From: Paraburkholderia sp. BCC1884
GTDB lineage: Bacteria; Pseudomonadota; Gammaproteobacteria; Burkholderiales; Burkholderiaceae
Direction of reading: 5' to 3'
Length of the DNA: 64,000 bases
Assembly: GCF_900996225.1 (NCBI RefSeq)
Contig: NZ_CAAJGL010000068.1
Location: 1,798,001-1,862,000 of the forward strand
The notes under the pieces were generated by a model that saw only the letters and a program-made list of their open reading frames with translations, did no database searches and was not told the origin of the DNA. Each line of letters begins with the position of its first letter. Within the stretch, counting starts at the first letter, position 1. Of this stretch, positions 16,080-25,768 are shown one piece after another. The translations under genes and the position numbers were made by a program.

Positions 16080-17159
16080 TTATCCGTGGACCGGACAACC
16101 GTTGAAACGCCCACGAAACTCCGCCGAGTCTTCATACGCTGGTTTGCGCGCGCGCATTACGCCGCCGAGCGGCCGGTGCGCGGCAAGCCCATGCCACGGA
16201 CTGAACAGCATGCCGTCGTCGATGGCAGCCGAACGCGCGTCGCTCCACGCAGGTTGCTGTGTCACGCGGATGCGCGCCACCGCCACGTATGGGCTTTCAT
16301 CCTCGGGCCACGGCACCGAGGCATCCTCCACCGGCATCTTTTCGATGTCGGTGGCAAGTTGCACGCGCACTTCCCATTCGCCGGACTGGGTCGCGAAAAA
16401 GGCGTTGACCGCGTCACGTAAAGCATCGGGATGTCCGTTGACATCCAGCGGCGCGTCCGTCAGGGCAGTGAGTTCAGCAGAGACCGGCGCGACGCTGAGT
16501 TTGGCGAAGTACTGTCCGTAAAGAAACGGCACGCCGGTGTAGAACGTCTCGCCAAGAATGTGCGTCTCAGGATGACCGCCCAGACTTTTGAGCGTGCCGC
16601 TTTCGCCGCCCACCGCCTCGACCACTTTCTCGGCACCACGCAGCACCGCCGACAGCACCTTCTTGCCGGTGGGCGCGCGATCGGTGGTTTTGGCGAGCAG
16701 TTTCAGTGTCGAAAGAAACGCCTTCGGCGTGGCCACCGTGAAAGCAGGCGCGTTGATCATGACGAAGTCCTGAGTGGTCTGGGCTTCGCTCCCGGGCAAC
16801 CGGGCGCCTTCGACATCCGCGATCTTGATGGCCAGACCGCGCGGGGTCGACACGCTGTCGTCGAGGATATCGCCGGGATTGGTCGACAAACGCATCACCA
16901 CCTTGTGCGTGCCGGGTCGCGCGAAAATGCCCTGAGCAAGTTCGGGCGGCAAATTGTCGAGCACGGTCAGTTCGCCGTCGAGCAAGCCATGACTTTTTGC
17001 ATGCACGCTGCGAACGGCGTGATGGTAATCCTGCGACGTTTTCTCCTGAATACCGTGCAGTGCGTCGATCAGTTGCCGGGTTGTGTCGGCCTCGTCGTCA
17101 GGTATTTGTTCGAAAGTCGTGTCGAACGTAAGCGGGCGAATGGCAAATAAGGTGCTCAT
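16080..17159 (-). CDS. Catalase-family haem protein (SrpA/y4iL-like)
   Basis: 359 residues from the ATG with GGAG 8 bp upstream (MSTLFAIRPL). It is shorter than a true monofunctional catalase (about 480 or more). The distal-His region is visible as RSVHAKSHG, then FARPGTHKVVMRLSTNPGDI, PRGLAIKI, TQDFVMINAPAFTV and a C-terminal RARKPAYEDSAEFR, where the Arg-x-x-x-Tyr pattern could supply the haem-ligating Tyr. It belongs to the catalase-related haem proteins that often act as peroxidases. It is divergent from the DUF2934 gene. Real catalase activity cannot be judged from sequence. Confidence 0.82.
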   Translation of the reverse strand: MSTLFAIRPLTFDTTFEQIPDDEADTTRQLIDALHGIQEKTSQDYHHAVRSVHAKSHGLLDGELTVLDNLPPELAQGIFARPGTHKVVMRLSTNPGDILDDSVSTPRGLAIKIADVEGARLPGSEAQTTQDFVMINAPAFTVATPKAFLSTLKLLAKTTDRAPTGKKVLSAVLRGAEKVVEAVGGESGTLKSLGGHPETHILGETFYTGVPFLYGQYFAKLSVAPVSAELTALTDAPLDVNGHPDALRDAVNAFFATQSGEWEVRVQLATDIEKMPVEDASVPWPEDESPYVAVARIRVTQQPAWSDARSAAIDDGMLFSPWHGLAAHRPLGGVMRARKPAYEDSAEFRGRFNGCPVHG

Positions 17160-17371
17160 TGATGGGCTCCGGGCAGGTTTTGAGGGCAATGCTGTTGCGG
17201 GCGCAAGCGATGTTCCCGGCGCGTTGCCGCCTCCGTACGCCAATTCGACTGCTGCGCGCGTGGCGCGGTATGGTCGTTGCTCATCATGGATTGGGCTTCT
17301 TCAGACAAACACCCCCTGAGAGCCGGCGGCAACGGGCCCTTTGCCCGATGCGCACATTGGAGACTGTAACC

Positions 17372-17644
17372 ATGAATAGCGATCTCGAAGCCCGTATCCG
17401 GACGCGGGCCTATCACATCTGGGAAATGAATCCTTCACAGGACGGCAATGCGGAGCAGCACTGGGAGGAGGCGCGCAGGCAGCTCGAAGCCGAGGGCGAA
17501 CTGGATGGCACCGCGCCGTCGATGAGCGCGGATCAGTCGGCGGAACGTGAGCGCGGCGATCAGCCCATGCAGGAAGATCGGCTCCAGGACATCCCCGATA
17601 GCGCGCCATTGCAGGAGGATGGGGCGCAGCGTCGAAAAAAATGA
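17372..17644 (+). CDS. DUF2934 family protein
   Basis: 90 residues. The N-terminal half is the short DUF2934 helix pair (RIRTRAYHIWEMNPSQDGN, then AEQHWEEARRQLEAE). The rest is acidic, Gln-rich and probably disordered, ending in basic RRKK. The family is common and uncharacterised in Burkholderiales and rhizobia, often near stress genes; the divergent neighbour here is a catalase-like gene. Confidence 0.75.
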   Translation: MNSDLEARIRTRAYHIWEMNPSQDGNAEQHWEEARRQLEAEGELDGTAPSMSADQSAERERGDQPMQEDRLQDIPDSAPLQEDGAQRRKK

Positions 17645-17843
17645 CGTGTCACGCGGGCGAAAGCAACGCGTTACGCGGCCGGCGGCTGCCGGCGAATTGC
17701 ATGCACGCGGCGCCTGACAGGGGAAGGCGTCGCGCCGTTATCCAGTTGGGTGCTAAGCATAGTTAAAAAGCTCGTTTATCCGGAAAGGGCGGCGTTGCTA
17801 CGATCGCAGTTTCGTCGTCGCTACCCTAACTGGAATTCGAGCC

Positions 17844-18860
17844 GTGACATTGTCTATTTTGCGTTTCCTCGCCCGGACGACGCTGATTTCGCTACTCGTC
17901 GTGAACGTCGCCCATGCGCAACGTGCCGTCAATACGACGCAGGTAAAACTGCGGATCGGCTATCAAAAGTCGTCGACACTCATCACGATTCTGAAGGCAC
18001 GCGGTTCGCTCGAGCAGGCGCTGGCACCGCTCGGCGTGAGCATCAGCTGGAACGAATTCGCGAGCGGCTTGCCCCTGACCGAAGCGCTCAACGCCGACGC
18101 CGTCGACCTGAGCGCGGACGTCGCCGACACAGTGCCGGTGTTCGCGCAAGCCGCGCACGCGCGCTTCGTCTATGTCGCGCAGGAGGCGCCGTCGCCGGGC
18201 GCTCAGGCCATCATCGTGAAAAGCGCGGGGCCGCTGCACAAACTGGCTGATCTGAAGGGACAGCGTATTGCCGTGACCAAAGCGGCGGGCAGTCACTATC
18301 TGCTGCTTGCCGCGCTCGCGAAGGCCGGTCTCACGCCCGCAGACGTGCGCATCAGCTATCTCACGCCCGCCGATGGCCGCGCCGCATTCGAACGCGGCAG
18401 CGTGGATGCATGGGTGACCTGGGACCCGTACGTGGCGTCCGTGGACAAAGCGGCCGATGTGCGCATTCTGGCCAACGGTCAGGGTCTCGCCTCTTATCAA
18501 CGCTATTACCTGGCATCCAGCACGTTCGCTGCGGCACATCCCGACGTGATCGCAACCGTGTTCGCGCAGTTGCAGTCGGCTGGCGTATGGGTTCGCGCTC
18601 ATCCGGACGAGGCGGCGAGGCTGCTCGCGCCAGTCTGGGGCCTCGATGCGTCGACGATCGAGCGAGCCAATGCGCGGCGAAGCTATGAGGTCCGCGCAGT
18701 AGACGCGCAGAATTTCGGCGAGCAGCAAAAGATCGCCGACACTTTCTATCGCGCGGGCCTGCTACCGGCGCCGGTCGAAACGGCGACGGCGCAGCGCTGG
18801 AACTTCACGACGAAACGGGCGGAAGCGGCGGGGGTGACGACAACGGCGTCCGGCGGCTGA
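17844..18860 (+). CDS. SsuA-like aliphatic sulfonate-binding protein (orphan)
   Basis: 338 residues from a GTG start, with a signal peptide (residues 1-27, ending AHA). The mature part follows the SsuA/NMT1-like pattern: KLRIGYQKSSTLITILKARG, SWNEFASGLPLTEALN, FVYVAQEAPSPGAQAIIV, LKGQRIAVTKAAGSHYLLL and DAWVTWDPYV. Such proteins capture alkanesulfonates for an SsuBC importer, but no permease or ATPase gene adjoins it. It may work with a transporter elsewhere, or with the related nitrate/taurine-type transporter of the convergent guanidine operon. Confidence 0.8.
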   Translation: MTLSILRFLARTTLISLLVVNVAHAQRAVNTTQVKLRIGYQKSSTLITILKARGSLEQALAPLGVSISWNEFASGLPLTEALNADAVDLSADVADTVPVFAQAAHARFVYVAQEAPSPGAQAIIVKSAGPLHKLADLKGQRIAVTKAAGSHYLLLAALAKAGLTPADVRISYLTPADGRAAFERGSVDAWVTWDPYVASVDKAADVRILANGQGLASYQRYYLASSTFAAAHPDVIATVFAQLQSAGVWVRAHPDEAARLLAPVWGLDASTIERANARRSYEVRAVDAQNFGEQQKIADTFYRAGLLPAPVETATAQRWNFTTKRAEAAGVTTTASGG

Positions 18861-18938
18861 TCAATGCAGGGGGCCAATGCCGGGAGACGTTCGGCAATTT
18901 CATCACTAACGGCTCCTGGCGTTCGCCCCTCGCGCTTT

Positions 18939-21900
18939 TCACGCGCGACCGATCACCACCACCCGCTGACCGGCCCGCACCGGCGACCCCGGCGCGACGT
19001 GGACCGCATCGACGACGCCCGCGCACGGCGCGGTGACCGAAATCTCCATTTTCATCGACTCGATCACGAGCAGCACGTCGCCTTCGGCCACGCTCGCACC
19101 GGGGCTCACGTGAACCTGCCAGAGGTTGCCCGCGATCTCGCTGTCCACGGCCACCTGGTGATCGTCGAGCGGCGCGGTGCCGGTGTCGGAGGCCACAGGC
19201 GGTTCCAACGCTTCTTCGACATCGCCCGCTTCATGCCAGCGTTGCCGCTCGGCCTGAAATGCCGTCTGCTGACGCGTGCGAAACCGCTCGATGCCTTCCG
19301 CTTCCTGCTGCAGGAAGGCCTGATAGTCCGTGAGCGACAACGCGGTTTGCTCGATACGCAACGGATAGCGTCCGAGCGGAAAGTCTTCGCGAATCTGCAG
19401 CAGTTCCTGAGCGGGGACTTCGTAGAAGCGGATCTGATCGAAGAACCGCAGCAAGTACGGTTGGCCCGCGAAGTCAGCGGTCTGCCTGAAGCGATTCCAC
19501 ATCTGTAACGTGCGACCGACGAACTGGTAGCCGCCAGGCCCTTCCATGCCGTATACGCAGAGATAAGCGCCGCCGATCCCCACCGAATTTTCCGCCGTCC
19601 AGGTTCGTGCGGGGTTGTACTTGGTCGTGACGAGCCGATGACGCGGATCGAGCGGCGTCGCAACCGGCGCGCCGAGATAGACGTCCCCGAGACCCATCAC
19701 CAGATAACTGGCGTCGAATACGATGCGCTTCACCGCCTCGATCGACTCGAGATCGTTGATGCGGCGGATGAACTCCAGATTGCTCGGGCACCACGGCGCA
19801 TCCTTGCGCACCGTGGTCATGTATTTGTCGATCGCCAACTGGCAGGCGGGGTCGTCCCATGACAAGGGCAAATAGACGATGCGCGAGGGCACACGCAAGT
19901 CCTGCTGCAGCAAGACGCGCTGCCAGGTGGTTTCGATCGTCGCGAGCAGCGTGACGAGCGGCAAGCGTTCCGGCTGGTAATGAATCTGCAGTGAGCGGAT
20001 GCCCGGCGTCAGATCGATCACGCCGTCGAGGTCGAGCGCTTCGAGCGATTGCATCAGCGCGTGGCCTCGAAAACGCAGCACGAGGTCGAGTTCGGCCGGT
20101 CCGATTTCGAGCAGCAGATGGGTGTCGCCGGATAAACGTGCGACCAGCCGCTCGCGATCCGCGCCAATATCGAGCACGATCGGCGAGGCGAGCGCGGGCG
20201 TCGCGAGAAGACTTGCCGCGTCGCGCGGCGCAGCGTCCACCATGACCTCGAGCGTATCCGTTTCAATCTTGCGGGCTTGCGCGGCGGCGCGCGCAACCGC
20301 GATATCGACCGGCACGAAGCGCACCTTGTCGCCGGCCTTCAACTGACCGATCTGCCACAAGTCGGCCTCGATGATCGTCACCGGGCAGACAAAGCCGCCG
20401 AGGCTCGGACCGTCGGGGCCGAGTATCACCGGCATGTCGCCGGTGAAATCGATCGCGCCCACCGCATACGGATTGTCGTGAATGTTCGACGGATGCAGTC
20501 CGGCTTCGCCGCCATCTTCGCGCGTCCACTCCGGTTTGGGTCCGATCAGCCGCACGCCGGTGCGGCTCGAATTGAAATGGATCTCCCATTCAGTCGAGAG
20601 AAACCGGTCGATATAGCGCGCGCTGAAGTATTCGGGCGCGCCATGCGGGCCGTAGATCACGCGCAATACGCGCACATCCTGAAGCGGCGGTGACAACGGC
20701 TCGGGCAGCACTGCGCCGGCCGTGCGATCGACGAGCGGATGCAGATGCAGCACGTCGCCGGCGCGCAGCGCGCGGCCCCCGTGACCGCCGAACTGGCCGA
20801 GCGTGAACGTGCTGCGGCTGCCTAGATACTGCGCGACGTCGAAGCCGCCGCGCACGCACAGATAGGCGCGCGCGCCGGCGCCGCGGATGGTCCCTAGCGC
20901 GAGGATCGCGCCCGCAGGCATCAGCAGCGCCGTCTGCATCGGTTGCGGCTCACCATCGAGCGTGACCGGCAACGCCGCGCCGGTGATGACGACGACGGCG
21001 TCGGTATTGAAGCGCAGCGTCGGGCCGCTCATGGTGATTTCGAGTGCGGCGGCCGTGGCGTCGTTGCCGAGCAGACGATTGCCGAGGCGCAAAGCACGGT
21101 CGTCCATCGGACCCGAAGGCGGAATCCCGACGGCCCAGTAACCCAGTCGCCCGGGATAATCCTGCACCGTGGTTTGCGTGCCGCCGCTCATGACTTCGAG
21201 CGTGGTCGCGTGATAGCGCAGCGATTCGAGACAACGCGTCCACGGCTCACCGCTCGCGAACGGCGTGTCGTCGATGATCTGCCGCAGATAGTCGCGATTC
21301 GTTTCGACGCCATACAGGCGCGTTGCGCCCAGTGCATCGGCGAGCGCGTGGCGTGCACCGTCCCGGGTTTGCGACCACGCGATCAGCTTGGCGAGCATCG
21401 GGTCGAAGTAGGGCGGAACCTCGCAACCGGTTTCGATCCAGGTGTCGATACGTAACGCGCGGCCATCGGCAGCGGGGAATGCGACGTCGGTCAGCAAACC
21501 CGGGCTTGGTTTGAAATCGCGACCCGGATCTTCCGCGTAAAGCCGCGCCTGGATCGCGTGGCCTGACGGGCTCAGTCGGCTGGCGAGGGTCGTGAGCGGC
21601 GCGAGCGTGCCGGCCGCCAGTTCGATCATCCAGCGCACGAGATCGACGCCCCACACCTGTTCGGTGACGGCGTGTTCGACCTGCAGACGCGTATTCACTT
21701 CGAGAAAATAGAAACGCTGCGCCAGACTGTCGTAGACGAATTCGACCGTGCCCGCAGAGCGATAACTCACTGCCTTGGCCAGGCGGATGGCCGCCTCGCA
21801 GAGCGCATCGGCCATGCCGTCGGGCAGGTTGGGCGCGGGCGTTTCTTCCAGCACCTTCTGGTTGCGCCGTTGCACGGAGCAGTCGCGTACACCGAGTGCG

Positions 21901-22562
21901 ATGGCTTCTCCCGCACCGTCGCCGAATACCTGCACTTCGAGGTGCCGTGCCCGCTCGATGTATTTTTCGAGGAACACACCCGCGTCGCTGAAGTTGTTCT
22001 GGCCGAGCCGCTTCACCACGTCGAAGTGAGCGGTGAGTTCATCGGCCGACCCACAGACGCGCATGCCGATGCCGCCGCCGCCCGCGGTGCTTTTGAGCAT
22101 CACCGGGTAGCCGATGCGTGGTGCCGCCTCCAGCGCCGCCGCGAGATCGTCGAGCAGGCCGGTGCCTTCCAGCATCGGTACGCCTTGCGTGGCGGCGATG
22201 GCGCGCGCGGTATGCTTCAGACCGAACGAGCGCAACTGCTCGGGCGTCGGCCCGATGAAGGCGATGCCGGCCGCTTCGCACGCTTGCGCGAACGCCGCAT
22301 TCTCAGAGAGAAATCCGTAGCCCGGATGGATCGCCTGAACGCCTTCGGCACGCGCCACCTCGAGAATTTTTCCGACGTCGAGATAGGTCGCCCCGGCCGC
22401 GCCTTCACCGAGACAATGCGCCGAGGAGGCTTGCGTTACGTGCAGGCTCGCGCGGTCGGCCTCGCTATAGACCGCGATACCCGCGACGTCGAGTTCGCGC
22501 AGCGTGCGCAGGATGCGGCAGGCAATCGCACCGCGATTGGCAATCAGGACTTTGTCGAACAT
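18939..22562 (-). CDS. Biotin-dependent guanidine carboxylase (urea carboxylase family)
   Basis: 1207 residues. Residues about 1-450 are a biotin carboxylase/ATP-grasp domain (FDKVLIANRGAIACRILRTL, HPGYGFLSENAAFA, EVNTRLQVEHAVTE). Residues about 460-780 and 790-1040 are the KipA- and KipI-like carboxyltransferase halves (TTVQDYPGRLGYWAVGIPPSG; LVTTKYNPARTW; GIGGAYLCVYGMEGPGG). The biotin carrier domain ends the protein with ESMKME (biotinylated K1171). The protein carboxylates urea or, in the relatives controlled by guanidine riboswitches, guanidine. It is the last gene of an operon with a guanidine-I aptamer, guanidine-type ABC genes and two DUF1989 genes, so guanidine is the likely substrate. 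The fused or adjacent allophanate hydrolase of urea amidolyase is missing here. Confidence 0.87.
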   Translation of the reverse strand: MFDKVLIANRGAIACRILRTLRELDVAGIAVYSEADRASLHVTQASSAHCLGEGAAGATYLDVGKILEVARAEGVQAIHPGYGFLSENAAFAQACEAAGIAFIGPTPEQLRSFGLKHTARAIAATQGVPMLEGTGLLDDLAAALEAAPRIGYPVMLKSTAGGGGIGMRVCGSADELTAHFDVVKRLGQNNFSDAGVFLEKYIERARHLEVQVFGDGAGEAIALGVRDCSVQRRNQKVLEETPAPNLPDGMADALCEAAIRLAKAVSYRSAGTVEFVYDSLAQRFYFLEVNTRLQVEHAVTEQVWGVDLVRWMIELAAGTLAPLTTLASRLSPSGHAIQARLYAEDPGRDFKPSPGLLTDVAFPAADGRALRIDTWIETGCEVPPYFDPMLAKLIAWSQTRDGARHALADALGATRLYGVETNRDYLRQIIDDTPFASGEPWTRCLESLRYHATTLEVMSGGTQTTVQDYPGRLGYWAVGIPPSGPMDDRALRLGNRLLGNDATAAALEITMSGPTLRFNTDAVVVITGAALPVTLDGEPQPMQTALLMPAGAILALGTIRGAGARAYLCVRGGFDVAQYLGSRSTFTLGQFGGHGGRALRAGDVLHLHPLVDRTAGAVLPEPLSPPLQDVRVLRVIYGPHGAPEYFSARYIDRFLSTEWEIHFNSSRTGVRLIGPKPEWTREDGGEAGLHPSNIHDNPYAVGAIDFTGDMPVILGPDGPSLGGFVCPVTIIEADLWQIGQLKAGDKVRFVPVDIAVARAAAQARKIETDTLEVMVDAAPRDAASLLATPALASPIVLDIGADRERLVARLSGDTHLLLEIGPAELDLVLRFRGHALMQSLEALDLDGVIDLTPGIRSLQIHYQPERLPLVTLLATIETTWQRVLLQQDLRVPSRIVYLPLSWDDPACQLAIDKYMTTVRKDAPWCPSNLEFIRRINDLESIEAVKRIVFDASYLVMGLGDVYLGAPVATPLDPRHRLVTTKYNPARTWTAENSVGIGGAYLCVYGMEGPGGYQFVGRTLQMWNRFRQTADFAGQPYLLRFFDQIRFYEVPAQELLQIREDFPLGRYPLRIEQTALSLTDYQAFLQQEAEGIERFRTRQQTAFQAERQRWHEAGDVEEALEPPVASDTGTAPLDDHQVAVDSEIAGNLWQVHVSPGASVAEGDVLLVIESMKMEISVTAPCAGVVDAVHVAPGSPVRAGQRVVVIGRA

Positions 22563-22656
22563 GAGAGGACGTTTTAGGCGTGGGCGGGCCGTCCCGCCAC
22601 GTGGGCATGCATACCGTGGTCGTCCACGGCAGATCGGCGATGAGCAGCGAGGGCGT

Positions 22657-22770
22657 CTAGGGCCGACTCTGCGCGGGCGACCGGCCAGCGCGATGACGCA
22701 GAGGCCAATGCCGTTCGGCGCGCACGCGCAATACGTCGTAAAACCAGTCGCGCAAGGTCTTCAGTTCCAT
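22657..22770 (-). CDS. Possible 37-residue ORF between the DUF1989 and carboxylase genes
   Basis: An ATG overlapping the last codons of the upstream DUF1989 gene opens a frame beginning [20 protein letters not shown] and ending in a basic Arg-rich tail before TAG. The remaining 94 bp to the carboxylase ATG hold no other ORF. The frame is aromatic and Arg-rich, with no signal or membrane segment. It could be a small protein or a chance frame filling an otherwise unexplained 198-bp gap in a tight operon. Confidence 0.25.
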   Translation of the reverse strand: MELKTLRDWFYDVLRVRAERHWPLRHRAGRSPAQSRP

Positions 22771-23402
22771 ATGAGCAGCTCCGCGGGAGTCGGATTGTAG
22801 GCGTTGCAGGGGTTGTTCAGTTGCGGGCAGTTCGAGATCAGCACGATCACGTCCATCTGCGCACGCATCTCGACGTATTTGCCCGGTGCCGAAATACCGT
22901 CTTCGAACGTCAGACCGCCGCTCGCGGTTACCGGTACGTTCATGAAGAAATTGACGTTCGCGTTGATGTCGCGCTTAGTCAGCCGTCCATCGTGCGCGCA
23001 CGCTCGCAGGTAGTTATCGCGGCAGCTGTGCATGTAGCGCTTTTCCAGCGCATAACGCACCGTGTTGCTCTCCTGTGCGCAAGCGCCGCCGAGCGTGTCG
23101 TGACGCCCGCAGGTATCGGCGACGATCGTTAGCATCGGCTTGCCCAGATTCGAGTAGAGGACCGTGCCTGTCGTCAGATAGAGGCTTTGCTGACGGCGCA
23201 ACGTGCGTTGCGCGTCGTAGCGCTCGCGTGGATCGGCGAGGCTGTAGAACAGCGTGTCGACCGCCTGGTTGCCTTCGAGGTCGTGAATGCGCAGCGTCTG
23301 GCCGGCTTTCACTTCCTTGAGCCAGGGTTCGCCGGCCGCGAGTGTTTCGCGATAGACCGCGTCGGCAGGACGGCGGGTGCTTTCGGTGAGCGTTGTCGTC
23401 AT
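22761..23402 (-). CDS. DUF1989 protein, probable carboxyguanidine deiminase subunit (urea carboxylase-associated)
   Basis: 213 residues from the ATG preceded by GGAGACGCCAG. DUF1989 features: [39 protein letters not shown] with a likely metal-binding Cys/His, [10 protein letters not shown] and [19 protein letters not shown] near the C-terminus. Pairs of such proteins encoded with guanidine carboxylase are reported to form a heteromeric carboxyguanidine deiminase producing allophanate (CgdAB). The partner gene ends 13 bp upstream. I cannot tell from sequence alone which of the two is CgdA and which CgdB. Confidence 0.85.
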   Translation of the reverse strand: MTTTLTESTRRPADAVYRETLAAGEPWLKEVKAGQTLRIHDLEGNQAVDTLFYSLADPRERYDAQRTLRRQQSLYLTTGTVLYSNLGKPMLTIVADTCGRHDTLGGACAQESNTVRYALEKRYMHSCRDNYLRACAHDGRLTKRDINANVNFFMNVPVTASGGLTFEDGISAPGKYVEMRAQMDVIVLISNCPQLNNPCNAYNPTPAELLIWN

Positions 23403-23415
23403 CTGGCGTCTCCGT

Positions 23416-24120
23416 TCAAAGAAAGAAGCGTTCGGTGTTGATGAAGCCACGGACGTTTTCGTCGCATGAGGTTCGACAGATTTCCGCGACTTGCGGGTCC
23501 GTGGCCTGCAGGCTGAGCTTGACCGGCTTCGGCGCGTAGTCCGGATTGGGATCGAGCGGATGCTGGATCGCGGTCAGCACGACGAGCGTATTCATCGGCG
23601 CGTACAACTCGACGTAGTCGCCGGCCTTCGAATTGCCCGGCACGAAACTCAGCATGCCCGCCTCGGTCACGTCGACACGGCTGAACAGGTTCAGCGTCAT
23701 CAGCAGATCGGGCAGGCCGAGTCCCCACTTGCCGAGTTCGACGAGCAGGTTGTCGGTGCCATTGCGAAAGAAGGCGTTGCGCAGTTCCTGATAGCGGCCC
23801 GCACCGTATTTCTCGAAGACTTCTTCCGCGTTGGAGACACCCGTGAGCGTGTCGTGCCAGCCGCACGTGTCGGCGACAACGGCTGCAAGAACGCGGCCCA
23901 TGTCCGAGTAGAGACAGTGCCCGCTAGTCAGTTTCGCGGTGTGCTGGCACTTCAGCGTATCGGGCAGATTCAGGCGTTCGCTTTTTTCCTGCGCGTTGAC
24001 CATCATCACGCTGACGTTGGCGCCGCCGCGCAGATCGGTGACGCGCAACGACTGCCCGCGTTTGACGATGAGCGACGCGTGGCCGCCGCCCGGGATGGTT
24101 TCTTCCAGTAGCAGATTCAT
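23416..24120 (-). CDS. DUF1989 protein, second probable carboxyguanidine deiminase subunit
   Basis: 234 residues from the ATG beginning [31 protein letters not shown] precedes it. It shares the DUF1989 plan of its neighbour: [39 protein letters not shown], a downstream HDTL and a C-terminal [13 protein letters not shown]. The matching pair suggests a heteromer acting between guanidine carboxylase and allophanate hydrolase. It lies 11 bp after the ATPase gene, consistent with one transcript. Confidence 0.85.
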   Translation of the reverse strand: MNLLLEETIPGGGHASLIVKRGQSLRVTDLRGGANVSVMMVNAQEKSERLNLPDTLKCQHTAKLTSGHCLYSDMGRVLAAVVADTCGWHDTLTGVSNAEEVFEKYGAGRYQELRNAFFRNGTDNLLVELGKWGLGLPDLLMTLNLFSRVDVTEAGMLSFVPGNSKAGDYVELYAPMNTLVVLTAIQHPLDPNPDYAPKPVKLSLQATDPQVAEICRTSCDENVRGFINTERFFL

Positions 24121-24131
24121 GTCGGAGTTCC

Positions 24132-24923
24132 TTAAGCCGCGACCGTGTCGGCACGTGACGCGCCTTGCACCACGGCCTGCGCCAGGTGAAGGGACGACGT
24201 CGAAGCGCGACTGTGATCGAGCGGAATGTTGTAGGTGATGCGTGCGCCATAAGCGTGCGGCGCCTGGGGATCGACCCGCACCTTGTCGAACACGAGCACG
24301 CGGCTGCCGAGCGCAAAGCCTTCCTTCAGATCGTGCGTGACCATGAAGATCGTGAGCCCCGTCTCGCGCCACAGGGCCAGCAGCAGATCCTGCATGTCTT
24401 TACGGATGCCGGGATCGAGCGCGCCGAACGGTTCGTCGAGCAGCAGCACGCGTGGCTTCATCACCAGTGCTTGCGCGATCGCCAGACGTTGCTGCATGCC
24501 GCCGGACAACTGATGCGGATACTTGTCGAGCGCGACGCCGAGGCCCACGCGTTCGAGCATCGCGACGGCTTCGTCTTGCGCGGCTCGCCGACGTGCGCCG
24601 AACAGACGCCCGGTGAGTTTCGCGTGCGGCAGTTCGAGCCCGAGCAGAACGTTGCGCATCACACTCAGATGCTCGAACACCGAATAGCGCTGAAACACCA
24701 CGCCGCGATGGGCGTCCGGTTCACCGGGCAAGGGCTGGCCGTCGAGCAGGATCGCGCCGCGCGTGACGCGTTCCTGACCGAGCAGCAGGCGCAAAAACGT
24801 CGACTTGCCGCAGCCCGACGCACCGACCATCGAACAGAATTCTCCCTGTTCGATGCGCAGGTCGAGGCGCTCCAGCACGACCTGTTCGCCGTATTCCTTC
24901 CAGACGTTGCGGACTTCGATCAT
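24132..24923 (-). CDS. ABC importer ATPase (nitrate/sulfonate/taurine type), guanidine operon
   Basis: 263 residues from the ATG overlapping the permease stop (ATGA). Walker A GASGCGKST, Q-loop VFQRYSVFEHLSV, signature LSGGMQQRLAIAQAL, Walker B VLLLDEPFGALD and switch His MVTHDLKE are all intact. It is the SsuB/TauB type. A C-terminal extension of about 45 residues follows the core domain. It drives the guanidine-operon importer. Confidence 0.9.
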   Translation of the reverse strand: MIEVRNVWKEYGEQVVLERLDLRIEQGEFCSMVGASGCGKSTFLRLLLGQERVTRGAILLDGQPLPGEPDAHRGVVFQRYSVFEHLSVMRNVLLGLELPHAKLTGRLFGARRRAAQDEAVAMLERVGLGVALDKYPHQLSGGMQQRLAIAQALVMKPRVLLLDEPFGALDPGIRKDMQDLLLALWRETGLTIFMVTHDLKEGFALGSRVLVFDKVRVDPQAPHAYGARITYNIPLDHSRASTSSLHLAQAVVQGASRADTVAA

Positions 24924-25735
24924 CGCGCGCCTCCGCCGTACCAGGGGAACATCGCTTTCGTGAGACGCCGCAGTGCTTCGTCCATCAGCCAGGCAAGCAG
25001 CGTGATCCACATGACGTACGGCAGGATCACGTCCATCGCCAGGTAACGGCGCACGAGGAAGATGCGATAACCGAGGCCGTCGGTCGATGCGATCGCTTCG
25101 GCGGCGATCAGGAACAGCCACGCCGAGCACAGCGACAGACGCAACGCCACCAGCAGGCGCGGCAAGAGTTGCGGCACGATCACACGCAGCATCAAAGTCC
25201 AGCTGGTCGCGCCCAATGTCTGCGCTTTCACCCAGAGTTCGTCGGGGATTTCGCGGGCGCGCTGCTGCAGGTCGCGGATCATCATGGGCGTAATGCCGAT
25301 CACGATCAGCACGACCTTCGACAGTTCATCCAGCCCGAACACGATGAACAGGATCGGCAACACCGCGAGCGGCGGAATCATCGAGATCACGGTGATGAAC
25401 GGCGAAAACGTTGCCGTGACGAGCGGAATGCTGCCCGTCAGCAGACCCGCTGTCAGCGCGATCGCCGCGCTCACCACCAGCCCGATGCCGAGTCGCCGCA
25501 GACTGGACGCCGTATCGGCCCACAGCAGATGTTCTCCGGTGCGTTTGTCCTCGGTGAAGGCGAACTGTTTGATGGCGTCGCTCATTTGCGTCGCACTGGG
25601 CAGCAGCTTGTCTTCGGGATTCGCCGCCAGCCGCAGCGTCGAACCCGTGAAATAGACCGCGACCAGCACGATGAATGGCATGAGCAGCAGCATCAGGGCA
25701 GCGCTTCGCCCGGGGTATCGATTGATGAGTCGCAT
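24920..25735 (-). CDS. ABC importer permease (SsuC/TauC type), guanidine operon
   Basis: A 271-residue inner-membrane protein with about six hydrophobic segments and the EAA loop of binding-protein-dependent permeases (QRAREIPDELWVKAQTLGAT, about residue 160). Its stop overlaps the ATPase start. It is the second gene after the riboswitch-controlled binding protein. Confidence 0.9.
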   Translation of the reverse strand: MRLINRYPGRSAALMLLLMPFIVLVAVYFTGSTLRLAANPEDKLLPSATQMSDAIKQFAFTEDKRTGEHLLWADTASSLRRLGIGLVVSAAIALTAGLLTGSIPLVTATFSPFITVISMIPPLAVLPILFIVFGLDELSKVVLIVIGITPMMIRDLQQRAREIPDELWVKAQTLGATSWTLMLRVIVPQLLPRLLVALRLSLCSAWLFLIAAEAIASTDGLGYRIFLVRRYLAMDVILPYVMWITLLAWLMDEALRRLTKAMFPWYGGGAR

Positions 25736-25768
25736 GACGTACCGCCTGGTATTTCTGGAGCGTGGGAA

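Noticed and set aside
18939..22562. Reading the carboxylase as an ordinary urea carboxylase or urea amidolyase
   Set aside because: There is no allophanate hydrolase domain or neighbour, and the operon carries a guanidine-I riboswitch and DUF1989 genes; urea as substrate is less likely, though not excluded by sequence alone.
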